A stretch of 64,000 bases of DNA from Kuschelorhynchus macadamiae. Taxonomy: Eukaryota > Arthropoda > Insecta > Coleoptera > Curculionidae. Positions 22,560 to 33,399 of this stretch are shown one piece after another. The notes under the pieces are model-generated. The model saw only the letters and a program-made list of their open reading frames with translations, searched no databases and had not been told where the DNA came from. Location of the stretch: NCBI GenBank assembly GCA_030620095.1, contig JAUTXW010004695.1, positions 992,001 to 1,056,000 on the forward strand, in the 5' to 3' direction. Each line of letters begins with the position of its first letter. Within the stretch, counting starts at the first letter, position 1. A program made the translations under genes and the position numbers.

Positions 22560-22710
22560 CTAAAACATTTTTAAAAATCAGTCTTAATACCTCAATTGTG
22601 TACTAATATTTCTGAGTTAAAGCCTTCATCAGTACAGTCAACTAGTTGAGAGACGAGTGCAACTAGTGCCAGCCAAACTTAACACACAAAACCACCACAA
22701 AGTCGCCAAA
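22560..22710 (-). repeat. Penelope-LTR-like repeat, copy 1
   Basis: On the minus strand CTCTCAACTAGTTGACTGTA, CTGATGAAGGC, then CTCAGAAATA. The same order recurs at 22,898-23,146 and 53,460-53,570. The CTGATGA and GAAA boxes are those of hammerhead-like repeats, but the intervening stem is poor here. Confidence 0.4.
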
Positions 22711-22897
22711 AGTAGCAAAACCGACATTTGTAGTTACCAAGAGAACATCCGAAATCTTTGCCGGATTTGACACTCTATTACCACGGAGTAGCATAAATGC
22801 AGCTGTGGTGAAACTCATAACCCAAGATTTATTAAATCAAAAGTAGAAGTAGATTAACGCAGCAAAAACTTTAATATAGCAAAAATTTTTTTTTTTG

Positions 22898-23146
22898 GGA
22901 TGATCGCTAAAGTACATTGAAATATGGTCAACCGTAGACACGTGTTTTTGACTTAAGGTCTTCATCAAGTACAACTAGCGCCAAACTGAACCAACCGAAC
23001 AGTTCGGATGTGTGTTTTCTGGGTAACCAACGATAAAACCACGGTTTTGTTCCTGTTGGTGGCTCTGGCGCTAGTTGGACTCGTATCTCAACTAAACACG
23101 TGCCCTTGGTTGACCAAATTTCGTTGTGATTTAGCGATCATCTCCA
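22898..23146. repeat. palindromic Penelope-LTR-like repeat, copy 2
   Basis: Arms starting GATGATCGCTAAA at the left and its complement at the right, each ending near TGGCGCTAGTTG in the middle. Within the left arm, minus strand, TTGATGAAGAC...GTCAAAAACACGTGTC corresponds to CTGATGAAGAG...GTCAGAAATACGTGTC at 53.5 kb. Confidence 0.5.
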
Positions 23147-23449
23147 AAAAAAACCTTTTTCACTTTTTGCATGCACAGTCAGGTAAAATTACGCATTACC
23201 CAAGCGAAATTCGACTGACTGCGTTTTTGAAAGTATAAAATACAATTCCAAAAGCAATTATAATGAACATCATAGTTATCATGCCACCAGGTGTCAAGAC
23301 GTGCTAATAAATGTTGATTGATATGTTTTATTACTTTTGCTGTTAAGTGTTTTACTAAGTGTTTTGGCTATTATTGCTTTGGGTATTAAAATTTAAAAAT
23401 AAAACCTAATAACGATATTCTTCCTAGAAATGTCAGTTATCTCTATATT
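23147..23449. other. no recognised feature
   Basis: AT-rich; nothing assigned. Confidence 0.3.
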
Positions 23450-23779
23450 GGTCTGAGAATTTAATTTTCAATTATCTATAACTTTTTATTACTTTCCTTG
23501 TAAGTGATTTTGAACACAAATTAAAAGTCATTTCTTTTTTTTCAGAAATATATATGTTGACATTTGGTTTAACCGTTTTCGAAATATTGGCATTCAAAAA
23601 ACGTGATGGCAAATTGCCATGAATAAACAAATAGCTCGAGCCCCATTATTTAACATATTTATTTGCTTTCAATAAACAAAATAGAACCAAAAAAGTAACT
23701 TTATTTTAATAGAACAATTTATCTCACAAATGTGACTGCTATTATTTTCGATACATTTTTTGTAATCTTTTAATTTAAA

Positions 23780-24592
23780 TAAAGCCTAGCATATATACTC
23801 CGGATGATCTTCATTCAATGAACCTATACTCCTTTGGATTCTTTGACTTAAGTCCTTCAAATTTTGCCTTTTTCTTTATATACTTTATCCTATAGGTAGC
23901 TCCGTAAAATTGTCTAAAGGGACCAGGTCAGGACTATTAGGTGGCCAGTTAATGAGTTCCAATTCACTCGTTAACCGGTTATTAAAAAAAAATCTTACGT
24001 GGGCGAGGTTATGAGGCGGTTCGCCGTCCTAGTGTCATATTATGTTGATAAATTACGTGAGAGGAAGGGAACAAACCTTCAATTTCATTTAAAAATTAGA
24101 CGTATCATCGAGCCCTCAAATATAATCAGCACAATTATTCGGTTCTTACGAATACCACAACAAACATTTAATAACGTACGACCCTGATTTTTTTTCATCA
24201 TAAGAGTGAGGATTCTCTACTCTATACACACCTGCTGTGGAAAACGTAGCTTCATTGCTCCACAAAATCTTATTACAAAAATCATTGTCTTCAGTTTTTC
24301 TAACTAACATATCATTACAATATGCTAGTCTTCTAATTTTGTGATTATTTGTCAATTTTTGCACCGGCAACATTTTATAAGGGTGATATCCATATGAATC
24401 CTTTTTCTCTTGATTTTCCAAAGTATCTACTAGCGTTGACGGTAGGTCACTTTAGATGTTCTAAAAATAAGTAATAACACAATGATGAATTAAATAAAAT
24501 AATTGAATATACCTTTTCTACCTTGAAAATACAATAAAATGTGTTATTCTTTATCCCCATTTACGATAACTAAGAACTTTTTCCTATGAAGT
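23780..24592 (-). pseudogene. MLE transposase, C-terminal part
   Basis: Blocks: KKDSYGYHPYKMLPVQKLTN, NKILWSNEATFSTAGVYR (first catalytic D now N), then a degenerate centre, and NWPPNSPDLVPLDN (third D) near 23,930. A GTATAT...TTTTTAG segment (about 24,455-24,520) could be a short intron upstream. The N-terminus is at 27,321-27,457 beyond the inserted element. Many frame changes. Confidence 0.65.
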
Positions 24593-25003
24593 AAAATGCG
24601 GGACAAGAAAGAAAACCGGGCGGAGTCAATCGGTTTAGGAAGGTCGGCTAAGAAATCTCTTTAAACCAGTGGTGTCTCGTCGTTCTTTAAATAATATGAC
24701 ACTCCTTTTTGACTATACGCACTTCAGATAATTAAAAAATGTAGCTATGCTTAATGAACCTTTATCTATATTTGTCTGTTTTCTTTCGTGTACCGCACTT
24801 CTATATCTCTTTTGTGTTGCAAAAACGGCAAACTTTCGAATTTTAAAATGATTTAATTTTGATTTTTCTTGATCGATTTACCTATAAATATATTTTTTCT
24901 TGAGTTCTGTCATTAACGGTTCCCGGGCTACTGCCTACGTCCACTATTATTGGACTACCCAGTATAGTGATACACGATTTACAAGTCCAGATATTACAAG
25001 GGC

Positions 25004-25392
25004 AGCCAGCATCAGATCCAGTGAACGAGATTTATCAAAATTTTAATTTTTGCAATTCAACTTTGGGCTACTCGGGTATGCCAAAAGTGGCCGTCTGTCT
25101 CCGTTTGTCATATTATTTTATACAGGAGCCGTCATTGTGAAGTACTATACAGGGCGTTTCCTAATTGCGTGCTGATATTAAAGGGGGTGTTTTTATTTCC
25201 TAAAAGTCTTAACTTTTGAGATACAGGATTGTAAAGTTTAAAAGGAAAACATTTTTTTTCATCCCAATTCTGATGCTATGGTAGATAACTGCATGAAATC
25301 TGATCCACGTCTTCTATGTATTAAGGAGCACACGGATTTACCCAGGTTAATTACATATGCACGCCACTGGTAGAAATTTCAAAAATTAATTG
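25004..25392. mobile_element. half of a fold-back element inside copy A
   Basis: Starts AGCCAGCATCAGATCCAGTG, as does the complete fold-back at 47,616-48,273. Only the left half is present; the matching right half has been deleted between about 25,390 and the resumed host sequence at 25,392. An inner ACAGGGCGTTTCC end begins at 25,150. Confidence 0.65.
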
Positions 25393-25569
25393 TTACTACT
25401 ATAACTACACAAATGTGTTAATTTTGGAAAAATATTCTGTAGTTTTTCAAATATTAATTGCAATATTAGATATTTTTTGACACCCGGTATTGAACAGAAA
25501 ATTAATTATTTTGAAGCAGTTTATTGACAGCTACTTTATGAACAATTTTACAAAATATAAGAAAAAAAA

Positions 25570-26965
25570 CTAAGCCATTTTTGAGGTTGACGGCTGTGAT
25601 TCTAATGGTTCGATTCCTTCTAAATAGTTGTCTTCCTCTGAAAATGATGAGGTTTCGTCGTCACTACTTGAACATCCCTGTATGTGATAACTAAATCATC
25701 AATAACCGTTTCAATTTTGCCATCTACTTCCCAGTATTTATCTTCAATAGAACGAACATATTCAACATACGATTTTCAATTTTCAGCCGATATTGAGTCA
25801 ATGGCTTCTAATATTATTTTATTTAAATCTTTAATTGAAAGTTCACCGCTGTTGCGCTCTCGAATTAATTTTTTTACTCCTGCCCATGCAAGTTCAATAG
25901 GGTTGAGGTCGCACATGTATGGAGGCAGCCTTAAAGGTGTATGACCGAGGTTACGCAAAAGACCGTAAATTTTATGTTTTTTTTCTCTAGGCTTGTTGGC
26001 TGATATTACTTCATATAATTGATATTTTCTCCATGCTGGATCACATACAAGATTGTTCGATTTAAGCCACGATATCATATGAGCTTTTGTAGAGTATTTA
26101 GTCGGCACTTTATCTTCTACGTGAGAATGATAAGACGCATTATCCGTTACCACGACTGATTTGGGAGGAATGTTAGGTAGAAGCTTCTCGAGCAACCACT
26201 TTTCAAAATCATCTCTGTTCATCTGTCCATGATAGTCTCCAGTTGTTAGTCCCGAGCGAAAAACTAAAGCAGCACCTGGAACAAATTCGACTTCTGAACG
26301 AGCATGAACTATAATAAAGCGACTACTGGAGCGGATTCTCTGAACAACACCTGTAACACTTTCACTTTGCCAACATTTGTTCACTGTCATATCATTATCT
26401 ACCCAAGTTTCGTCTAGATACACAATATTGCGTCCTTCTTGCCTATATTGCCTTACAGTTGATAGATATTTCGCCCGCCAATGAAAAATATTTGGTCTCT
26501 CAGTGAGCAATTTTCGTTTATTTTGGCACTTGCGCCAAACAAAACCATTTGATCTTAAAACCGATTTAAGGTTTTATACCCGTACGGAAAATCTATTTTG
26601 TTTTTTACATCACGAATTAGGGGTTTGCAGGTCGGAACCTTCTTCAAGTTGATATAAAAATCTTCTATTGTTCGTCGAATTACTTGAAAATCATCAACGT
26701 CAATTTTATTTTTGTATGATAATCGGGGTCTTTTTTTACCAGGAGATTTTAAAGGTGAAGTAGAACGTGAGCGATCGTTTTGTTCTCTTTGAATTTTTCT
26801 TACACTACTTTCCGAAACACCAGTGTAAAATGCAGCGCGTTCTGTTCGATTTTGAATTGGAATAGTCAAGCTATTATTTTCAGCTTCTCTAGTACAGGCC
26901 TCTATAACGCTCGCAGTAACTTCACGTGCACCGCTTCGAATTGTTTTTTCTCTTTTGCTCGCCAT
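25570..26965 (-). pseudogene. DD82E-type transposase, copy A, three small lesions
   Basis: Starts MASKREKTIRSGAREVTASV at 26,965. Helix-turn-helix region with RTERAAFYTGVSESSVRKIQ and a basic linker KSPGKKRPRLSYKNK. Catalytic part: NIVYLDETWVDND (first D), SVVVTDNASYHSHVEDKVPT (second D), RLPPYMCDLNPIELAWAGVK (E). I count 82 residues between the second D and the E. Acidic, Ser-rich C-terminal tail ending in PSTSKMA. Lesions: a one-base shift near 26,555, TGG to TGA near 25,775, and a two-base insertion near 25,685. All catalytic residues intact. DD82E elements have been described as a separate lineage near IS630/Tc1/mariner; assignment by spacing only. Confidence 0.85.
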
Positions 26966-27320
26966 CGTTACTTCGAAATAATAATTCAAATTCAACGTAA
27001 CGCATTTATATAGAAATGAAAACAAATGCTCGACATGTATAGGCGCCACTGGAAATAGCTAGAACCTTCTAGCGGCAAGTGCATGTAGACTCTAGGCGCA
27101 TCCCAATTACAAGTGGACCAATGCGAAACTTACTAGATCCTCGATTAATTTTCCGTACCGCTTAGCTGGTGCACTTTACAGGTGAAGCGGCAAACTATTA
27201 CAACAAATAAAATAACATAAAATTTATTTGCGTACACAAATTTTACTTTTCCGCTTGCTTAAGACTATGAACCTTTATTTTAAGGACCGCCCGGTTCTCT
27301 TTCGTGTGCCGCTCCTGCAT

Positions 27321-27457
27321 ACTCCTTTCGGTATAATAGACAGTGGCACCTAAAAGAAACTGGCATTCCAGGATGAATAAGCCTATATAGTCTGCTTGCG
27401 CCTGAGCAACAATATTGTTTTTGGTCAATTATTTCTCACCTCTTTTGTGTAACCCAT
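27321..27457 (-). pseudogene. MLE transposase, N-terminal part
   Basis: Reads MGYTKEVRNN, stop, then in a shifted frame ASRLYRLIHPGMPVSFR and LLYRKEY up to the TA where the DD82E element begins. It is the HTH exon of the gene continued at 24,592. Confidence 0.6.
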
Positions 27458-27789
27458 TTCACCGACTAAAAATAAAGGAAATCTTACAGCCACATAAAAA
27501 TCTAAAAGCCGAAGAAATAACGGCGTTTCAAGCCACTTGTTTAATCATGACAACTGTGATGACTTTTTTAAATGCATAATATTTCGAAAGCGGCTAATCC
27601 AAATGGATCTATTAATTTTTATTTCATTTTACAGGGTGTTCCATTAAATATTTACCAAGTGGGTGTTTAATATTTACTTTGTGATATTCATTGGTTTTGT
27701 CACTTCACTATCGCTAATTTTCTGCAATATAATAATTTAAATTATTCTATTTTTGTTTTCTAAAAGTTTTTTTATAAAGTATATTTTCT

Positions 27790-28380
27790 AAGTGGTCATA
27801 GCAGGTACAAAATCGGTAAATTTATATGTGTCCTGAGGATGCAACAATTAAGTTGCGAAACGTCGCCAATTTAAAAAAGTCTTTTGTTTCTTTACTGGAT
27901 CCTTACCCCAAATAATACACCACTCTAACATAACCACAAGAGTATCGCTAACGAAAGCCTTAGTAACTTAATATCTGGGAAATATCTGCAGACCAACGGA
28001 GTAGGTAAAGACTAATATTATGGGGTTCATGCAGGACATAGAATCTATATACGTGTCCTGAGGATGCAACAATAAAGTTGTAAAACGTCGACTATTTCAA
28101 AATAGACTTTTGTTTTTTTACTGGATTCTAACTCCAAATAATACCCACTCTAACATAACAACAAGAGGATTGTTAACGAAAACCATTTAGATATATAATA
28201 TCTAGGAAATATAGCCGGAACAACCGAGTAGGTAAAGACTGATAATATGGGTTTCATGCAGGATATGGGATCTATAAATGTGTTCTGAGGATGTAACAAT
28301 TAAGTTGCGGTACATCGACAATTTAAAAAAATGGTTTGTTTACTGGAACTTAACCTCAAATAATACACCACTCTAACAAT
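27790..28380 (+). repeat. tandem array, unit about 226 bp, each with a hammerhead-like core
   Basis: CTGAGGATG-type boxes start at 27,833, 28,058 and 28,285 (steps of 225 and 227). Other shared blocks: TTTACTGGA, AATAATACNCCACTCTAACA, GGAAATAT, GAGTAGGTAAAGACT, TTCATGCAGGA. About 2.6 units. No coding sequence. Likely a Penelope-type LTR array or hammerhead-bearing satellite. Confidence 0.7.
27833..27866 (+). ncRNA. hammerhead-like ribozyme core, unit 1
   Basis: CTGAGGA (position 7 is free in hammerheads), T, stem II GCAAC/GTTGC with loop AATTAA, then GAAACGTCG. Boxes complete with the same extra U seen in the 4.2-kb palindrome. Unit 2 (28,058) has GTTGTAAAAC where GTTGCGAAAC is expected and unit 3 (28,285) has GCGGTAC, so both are damaged. 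Cleavage not demonstrated. Confidence 0.5.
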
Positions 28381-28389
28381 TTCTTTTAA

Positions 28390-29035
28390 CATTTTTCCGC
28401 TATATTGGATTTTGACCCTTAATTTTCGGTCAAAATTTGAAGTCAATCGGGTAAGCAGTCTTTAAGCTAAGGCGCGAACTGACAGACAGACAGACCGACA
28501 GACGGAACGACAGAATTGATAAAACATATTTTTTGGCATCTACGCTAAAACGTAAAGACGTGTAAAACCTGAGAGTGTGACTTTTGCGCGATTAGAAACA
28601 TTTTATTTGACCGCCATTTTGTTCGGCTATCTCGAATTAGTACCACAATTTTACTAGTTGATCCCTATACCACCATTAGTTATGATACACAATTAAAAAT
28701 CAAACCATTAAGCAGTTTTTCAGGTTGAAATTTTAAATATTTTAATAAGCCGCCATTTTGTGCCGCCACCTTGGATTCGTACCAAAATGTTACCAGTTGA
28801 TTCCAACATAATACTTGATAATTTTTGCAAAATTTGAGATAAATTGGATGAGTAGTTTTTTGACAATAATTTTTTTAACGTTTATCTCTGCCCATATGAC
28901 CCTTATTTTTTGACTAAAATCGGGTAGGTAGTTTTTTACAACATGTCATCTAGGGACCCAGAAACATAAAGATCTGAAAAATCTCGGAGAGTGATTTTTT
29001 CACTATTACAATACTTCCCTTTTACGAGGGAAGTA
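28390..29035 (+). repeat. dispersed repeat with GCCGCCATTTT blocks and a GACA microsatellite
   Basis: Two CCGCCATTTTGT blocks about 140 bp apart, each followed by an AGTACCA/CGTACCA block and ACTAGTTGAT/ACCAGTTGAT, a (GACA)n-like run at 28,478-28,500, and a terminal ACTTCCCTTTTACGAGGGAA hairpin at about 29,005-29,030. Non-coding; related to 2,480-2,790. Possibly the 3' part of an unidentified element. Confidence 0.45.
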
Positions 29036-30964
29036 AAAATGATATTTCCAGACCGTGTCGGTAATCTATTTAACCTTGCTTAAAACCTGAGCAGTCATTT
29101 CGATTGGAATCGGGGCAGAACAGGTGAGTATTTAACCGTGAAACAGTGAAATGCCTGTCCCATTATAAACTTTATAAGTACAGTTCTGTTTACAAAGAGA
29201 AAAAAACTGTATTGGACTGAACCCTCGACCATACCGGAAAGACATCTGGGAGCCACTTTGATTACCGTGTCAAATGCATTCGAGCGTTCCATTTATTTCT
29301 TCGATTCTCACAGTTCTCGTTTGGTGGAATGTTGTGTCTCTTCTTAGTAACTAAGCTTCCTAATATTATGTAATATGTAAAAATAAAAACAATTTTTTGC
29401 AAATATTTTCAGTATTTTTATGTCACTTCTATTATCGAATTTATAAAAAAATATTTATTCAAATATCTACAGGGTGGTCTAGTAATATAGTGCGTCGGCC
29501 GTAACTCGTTATGACAAAACTTAAAGAAAAAAATATTTATAAGTAAATCGGCCAAGAGAAATAGCTGTAAATTATTTTCAAGTTCGAAAGTTGGCCGCTA
29601 GGGAGAGTAACAGAAACACAGAAGTGTAAATGCCAATTTTCTCTTAAATTTCTATAATTGCATTGTATTTTTCAATCAATTACGCACTTTTTTTACTTCA
29701 GACCATTTTTGTCTATTTTCAAAAATAAAAAAGTGGTGGGGGAAGGTCAAACGTTTTTACTTTCAAATGTAGATGTCTCTGTTTTGGATGAACCAATTTT
29801 GTTCAACTTGGTGCCATGACTTTGTTAGTAGACACAAAATAGCGTTGTTTCAGAATTCTCCAAATAATGCTATGACTTTTATATCACAGTTTATTTGGTA
29901 GTTATGAAAGGCATCGAATAGCGAAATAAAAAATCCAGGTCCACATTAAAATTAAGAAAGTTGATGATGGTCTCTCGAATCAGAAACGTCGGATTGGAAA
30001 ATTGACCTTGCCGTCTTATAGTAGAGAAAAAATCAATCCTAAAATTTTAAGAAAACCAAAAACTGGAAAATATAGTAAACGGCAGTCTAATAAATCGGGT
30101 CTGACTTCCTGTAAAAATCTGAATTAAATCGAAAAAACAGTGTTCCTCAAAATGTATGCATGAGAAAAATAAAAAATGGTCGAATATTAACAGCTGATTT
30201 AAAAGGTGCACCTTTCAAGTCAGGTGGTAACAAGGTTAAGTTTTATTTGTTAGGTTAGATTTAGGTACGTTCAGAATTAAAAAAAGAATTATTTCATGCG
30301 GCTTATAAAAAAAACTTTAATTTGAATGGCTGTATTCGTGCTATAATATTATATATCTGATGATAAGAGAACCCAAAGGCTTATAAGCTCCAAAGTTTGA
30401 TCATATAAATAAATTTTTTTAATATCAAAAACTTTTAAACAGCTCACTAAATAAAGGATGCTACGTATTCTCTTGATTTGAATTCAAACTTGAGTCCAAG
30501 ATTAAAAAACTTGCCAAAAATGTGTTATAAAATTTATATATTTGTTGTCTTCAGTCAACTTGTGTCAAAATGGGTTTGATTTTAATAAGCTGGTTTGAAC
30601 AGGAGCAAAAATTTACACACTGATAAAAAATATTTTAACTCAATATTGAGCAAGATTTATTTGTATTTAATTTAGAATATTTGTTTGGCCTAAATAAATA
30701 ATTACTTAATTGTAATAAAATAAGATTTAAACTAATACATCGATTATTTGGTTGAAATAAATAAACATTTATTAAAACGCAATTAACCTAGTAATTATAC
30801 AACGTTCTGTTAAAGGAAAATGTGCAACACTCAATTCTAAATATGCGACACTTAAAAGAGAAAAGTACAAACAATTTAACTAAGAAAATATCAGAAGCAC
30901 AAAAGACTTTTTCTAAGATTCGTGAAATATTAAACAGATTTAGTACCACAATAAAAATGATAAG
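29036..30964. other. gap: solo element ends, no gene
   Basis: A CAGGGTGGTC end follows TA at 29,468 with arm-like sequence to about 30,200 but no partner end or transposase. At 30,355-30,400 CTGATGA...GGCTTATAAGC...CAAAG resembles a decayed Penelope-type repeat. The rest is unassigned. Confidence 0.35.
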
Positions 30965-31409
30965 TACAGGGTGTTCCAGCGAGGACTGAACAGGGACCTA
31001 TTTTCGACCTTCCTTGTATTTTGGAAAAATTCAAAATAGCCAATCGATGTATTTTTTCTTGTAGAATCCAAAAATATCATCGAAAAAATATTTGAACCAG
31101 AAACAAAAGAGTTACGCTATGCATCAGGTGTTTTTTAAACGGAATGTATCGTTTTTTATACGATTTTTGAAAAGAGTGATTTTTTTATGTCCGTTCTGAT
31201 TAAAAGATTTGATTTTGCGATAGCTGTTTATATTACATTTTAATGTTTTACAAACTAAAATTTTAGCTTCACCTGTTTAAAATATACGATAGGTTGGTAT
31301 AGGTGATCAAGGTAAAATGACGTTTGAATGCTTTGTCAATAAAAATTGACATTATTTTAATTATTGTCGAAGTCTTCACCTAAAAAATATATATTTGACT
31401 CTGATCGAA

Positions 31410-32491
31410 ATGAAATACTCTTTGGACGAGAGACTACAGATTGTTATGCTATTTTACAAGTGCCAAGAAAATGCAAGAGAAGCAAGAAGAAGATTTATTG
31501 CAAATTTTCATAGAAATATATCCATCAATACAATTCTAAGGATAAAAAACCTATTTGAGGAAAATAAAACTTTACATGATAGAATAAGAAATATACAAAG
31601 AAGAAGAAATCGAGACCAGGCCATTATAAATTATTTTCAAGTTAATCCAACTAAATCTATTTCGGATGCAGTTCGGGAAGTTCAGTACGGTGGCGGTGTA
31701 AGGCGCAGAAGAGTTACCCGAGGGACTGTTCACAGGACTCTGAAAATTCATAAATTTAGGCCTTTTCGTATCCTTCCACTTCAGCACCTAACACCGGCAC
31801 AAAAAGAACTTTGCTTCCAATTTGTTTCTCAAATAGTAATTCGGCAAGAAAACGAAGACCCTGATTTATTCAAAAATATTGTGTGGACCGACGAAGCTAC
31901 TTTCACAACATCGGGAGTATTCAACAGACATAATAGTCACCACTGGGCCGTTGAAAATCCAAAAAAGTTCCAGACTATTAAATTTCAAGGTAGGAATTCT
32001 ATTCATGTTTGGTGTGGGATAAAAAACAATAAAATTTTGGGACCAATATTTTTTAACGGGACTTTAAATGGGCACAGATATTATGAGTTTTTAGAAAACG
32101 AAATTGAAAATTTTTGGAAGACTTACCATTGGCAGAATATCAGAATTTAATTTGGCAACATGATGGGGCGCCTCCTCATGCCGTGCATGATGTGGTTCAA
32201 TTTTTAAATCGGCGCCATAACGAATGGATAGGGCGAAATGGAACATATGCTTGGCCGCCCAATAGCCCCGACCTCTCAGTTTTGGATACATTTCTTTGGG
32301 GCCATTTGAAGAACGTGGTATACAGACAACGAAACGAAAATATTCAAGAGATCATGGGAAAAATTGTCGATGAAATAAACCGCCTTAACCAGGAAAATCA
32401 TATTGTAACAGCAAGTTAAGAAAGGCTACAAAGGGGTTATCGATGTTGTTTCGAGAAAAACGGCGGTCACATTGAAAACTTATGTTATTAG
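31410..32491 (+). pseudogene. MLE transposase, near-intact
   Basis: About 360 codons from ATG at 31,410 (MKYSLDERLQIVMLFYKCQE). Intronless, unlike the gene types at 18.0, 52.7 and 63.8 kb. HTH region residues 1-60; linker HKFRPFRILPLQHLTPAQKE; catalytic D in VWTDEATFTTSG (about residue 160), D in QHDGAPPHAV (about 250), D in SPDLSVLDTFLWGHLK (about 291). 40 residues lie between the second and third acids. Lesions: one-base shift in a T run at about 32,112 and an in-frame TAA at about 32,417, after which the normal tail GGHIENLCY follows. With so few lesions it died recently. The first 57 codons are duplicated, inverted, in the right arm. Confidence 0.85.
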
Positions 32492-32534
32492 TAGTTTTAT
32501 TTTATTATTTAATAATTGTTTTTTATTCTTTTTT

Positions 32535-32706
32535 TATCATGTAAAGTTTTATTTTCCTCAAATAGGTTTTTTATCCTTAAAATTGTATTGATGGATATAT
32601 TTCTATGAAAATTTGCAATAAATCTTCTTCTTGCTTCTCTTGCATTTTCTTGGCACTTGTAAAATAGCATAACAATCTGTAGTCTCTCGTCCAAAGAGTA
32701 TTTCAT
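32535..32706 (-). pseudogene. inverted copy of transposase codons 1-57
   Basis: MKYSLDERLQIVMLFYKCQE through ENKTLHD, identical at protein level to the start of the plus-strand gene, then the arm ends and the frame runs into KKRIKNNY. A transcript crossing the element would pair the two copies. Confidence 0.85.
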
Positions 32707-33184
32707 TTCGATCAGAGTCAAATATATATTTTTTAGGTGAAGACTTCGACAATAATTAAAATAATGTCAATTTTTATTGACAAAGCATTCAAACGTCATT
32801 TTACCTTGATCACCTATACCAACCTATCGTATATTTTAAACAGGTGAAGCTAAAATTTTAGTTTGTAAAACATTAAAATGTAATATAAACAGCTATCGCA
32901 AAATCAAATCTTTTAATCAGAACGGACATAAAAAAATCACTCTTTCCAAAAATCGTATAAAAAACGATACATTCCATTTAAAAAACACCTGATGCATAGC
33001 GTAACTCTTTTGTTTCTGGTTCAAATATTTTTTCGATGACATTTTTGGATTCTACAAGAAAAATACATCGATTGGCTATTTTGAATTTTTCCAAAATACA
33101 AGGAAGGTCGAAAATAGGTCCCTGTTCAGTCCTCGCTGGAACACCCTGTACATATATACATTACAAAATAATAGCTAAAAAATT

Positions 33185-33365
33185 ATAAATAATATAAATT
33201 TAAAAATTCTCTATCTGAGCCATCTTCCGATGTATCACTATCATATTCGGATGCTAAAAAAACTACTAGATTTATTTAGACATCTAACAGTTTTTCTCGA
33301 TCCCACTACTCCATAATTATTTTTTCAGTATGTTCAACCACCTTTTTACAATTGTCCTCTGATAT
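33185..33365 (-). pseudogene. C-terminal scrap of a DD82E-like transposase
   Basis: Reads ISEDNCKKVVEHTEKIIME, stop, WDREKLLDV, stop, ASEYDSDTSEDGSDREF. It matches the end of the plus-strand relic at 42,380-43,093 (ISEDNCKKVVEHTEKIIMEW) and adds the acidic tail typical of this family. About 60 codons. Confidence 0.6.
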
Positions 33366-33399
33366 ATGATATGTGTTACTTTATGTGGGATACCCTGTA

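Larger units (their letters stand above)
24594..27319 (-). mobile_element. DD82E-type IS630-related element, copy A
   Basis: Ends with a ~25-bp inverted repeat (GCGGGACAAGAAAGAAAACC at left; GGTTCTCTTTCGTGTGCCGC at right) flanked by TA. Sequence-related to the element at 47,217-50,036 over its whole length, and to the MITE at 43,785-43,898 at the tips. Inserted into an MLE transposase gene: joining the flanks gives LYRKEYFIGKSS. Confidence 0.8.
23450..27635 (-). mobile_element. MLE split by a DD82E-type element
   Basis: Left arm around 23,555-23,635 and right arm around 27,530-27,620 are inverted copies (TTTCGAAATATT, GCATT(C/T)AAAAAA and ATGA(A)TTAAACAA-type blocks). Transposase pieces lie on both sides of the insertion at 24,594-27,319. 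Without the insertion it would be about 1.5 kb. Exact tips not resolved. Confidence 0.6.
30967..33148 (+). mobile_element. young MLE with 614-bp near-identical inverted arms
   Basis: Tips CAGGGTGTTCCAGCGAGGAC and its complement, flanked by TA (30,965-30,966 and 33,149-33,150). Left arm 30,967-31,581 and right arm 32,535-33,148 align almost without gaps; I noticed three mismatches. Each arm includes the leader and first 57 codons of the transposase. The true 3' end of the element is therefore missing, replaced by an inverted 5' end. Confidence 0.9.

Noticed and set aside
27790..28380. CRISPR array
   Set aside because: Units of 226 bp with decayed similarity and no short repeat/unique spacer pattern; the organism is eukaryotic.
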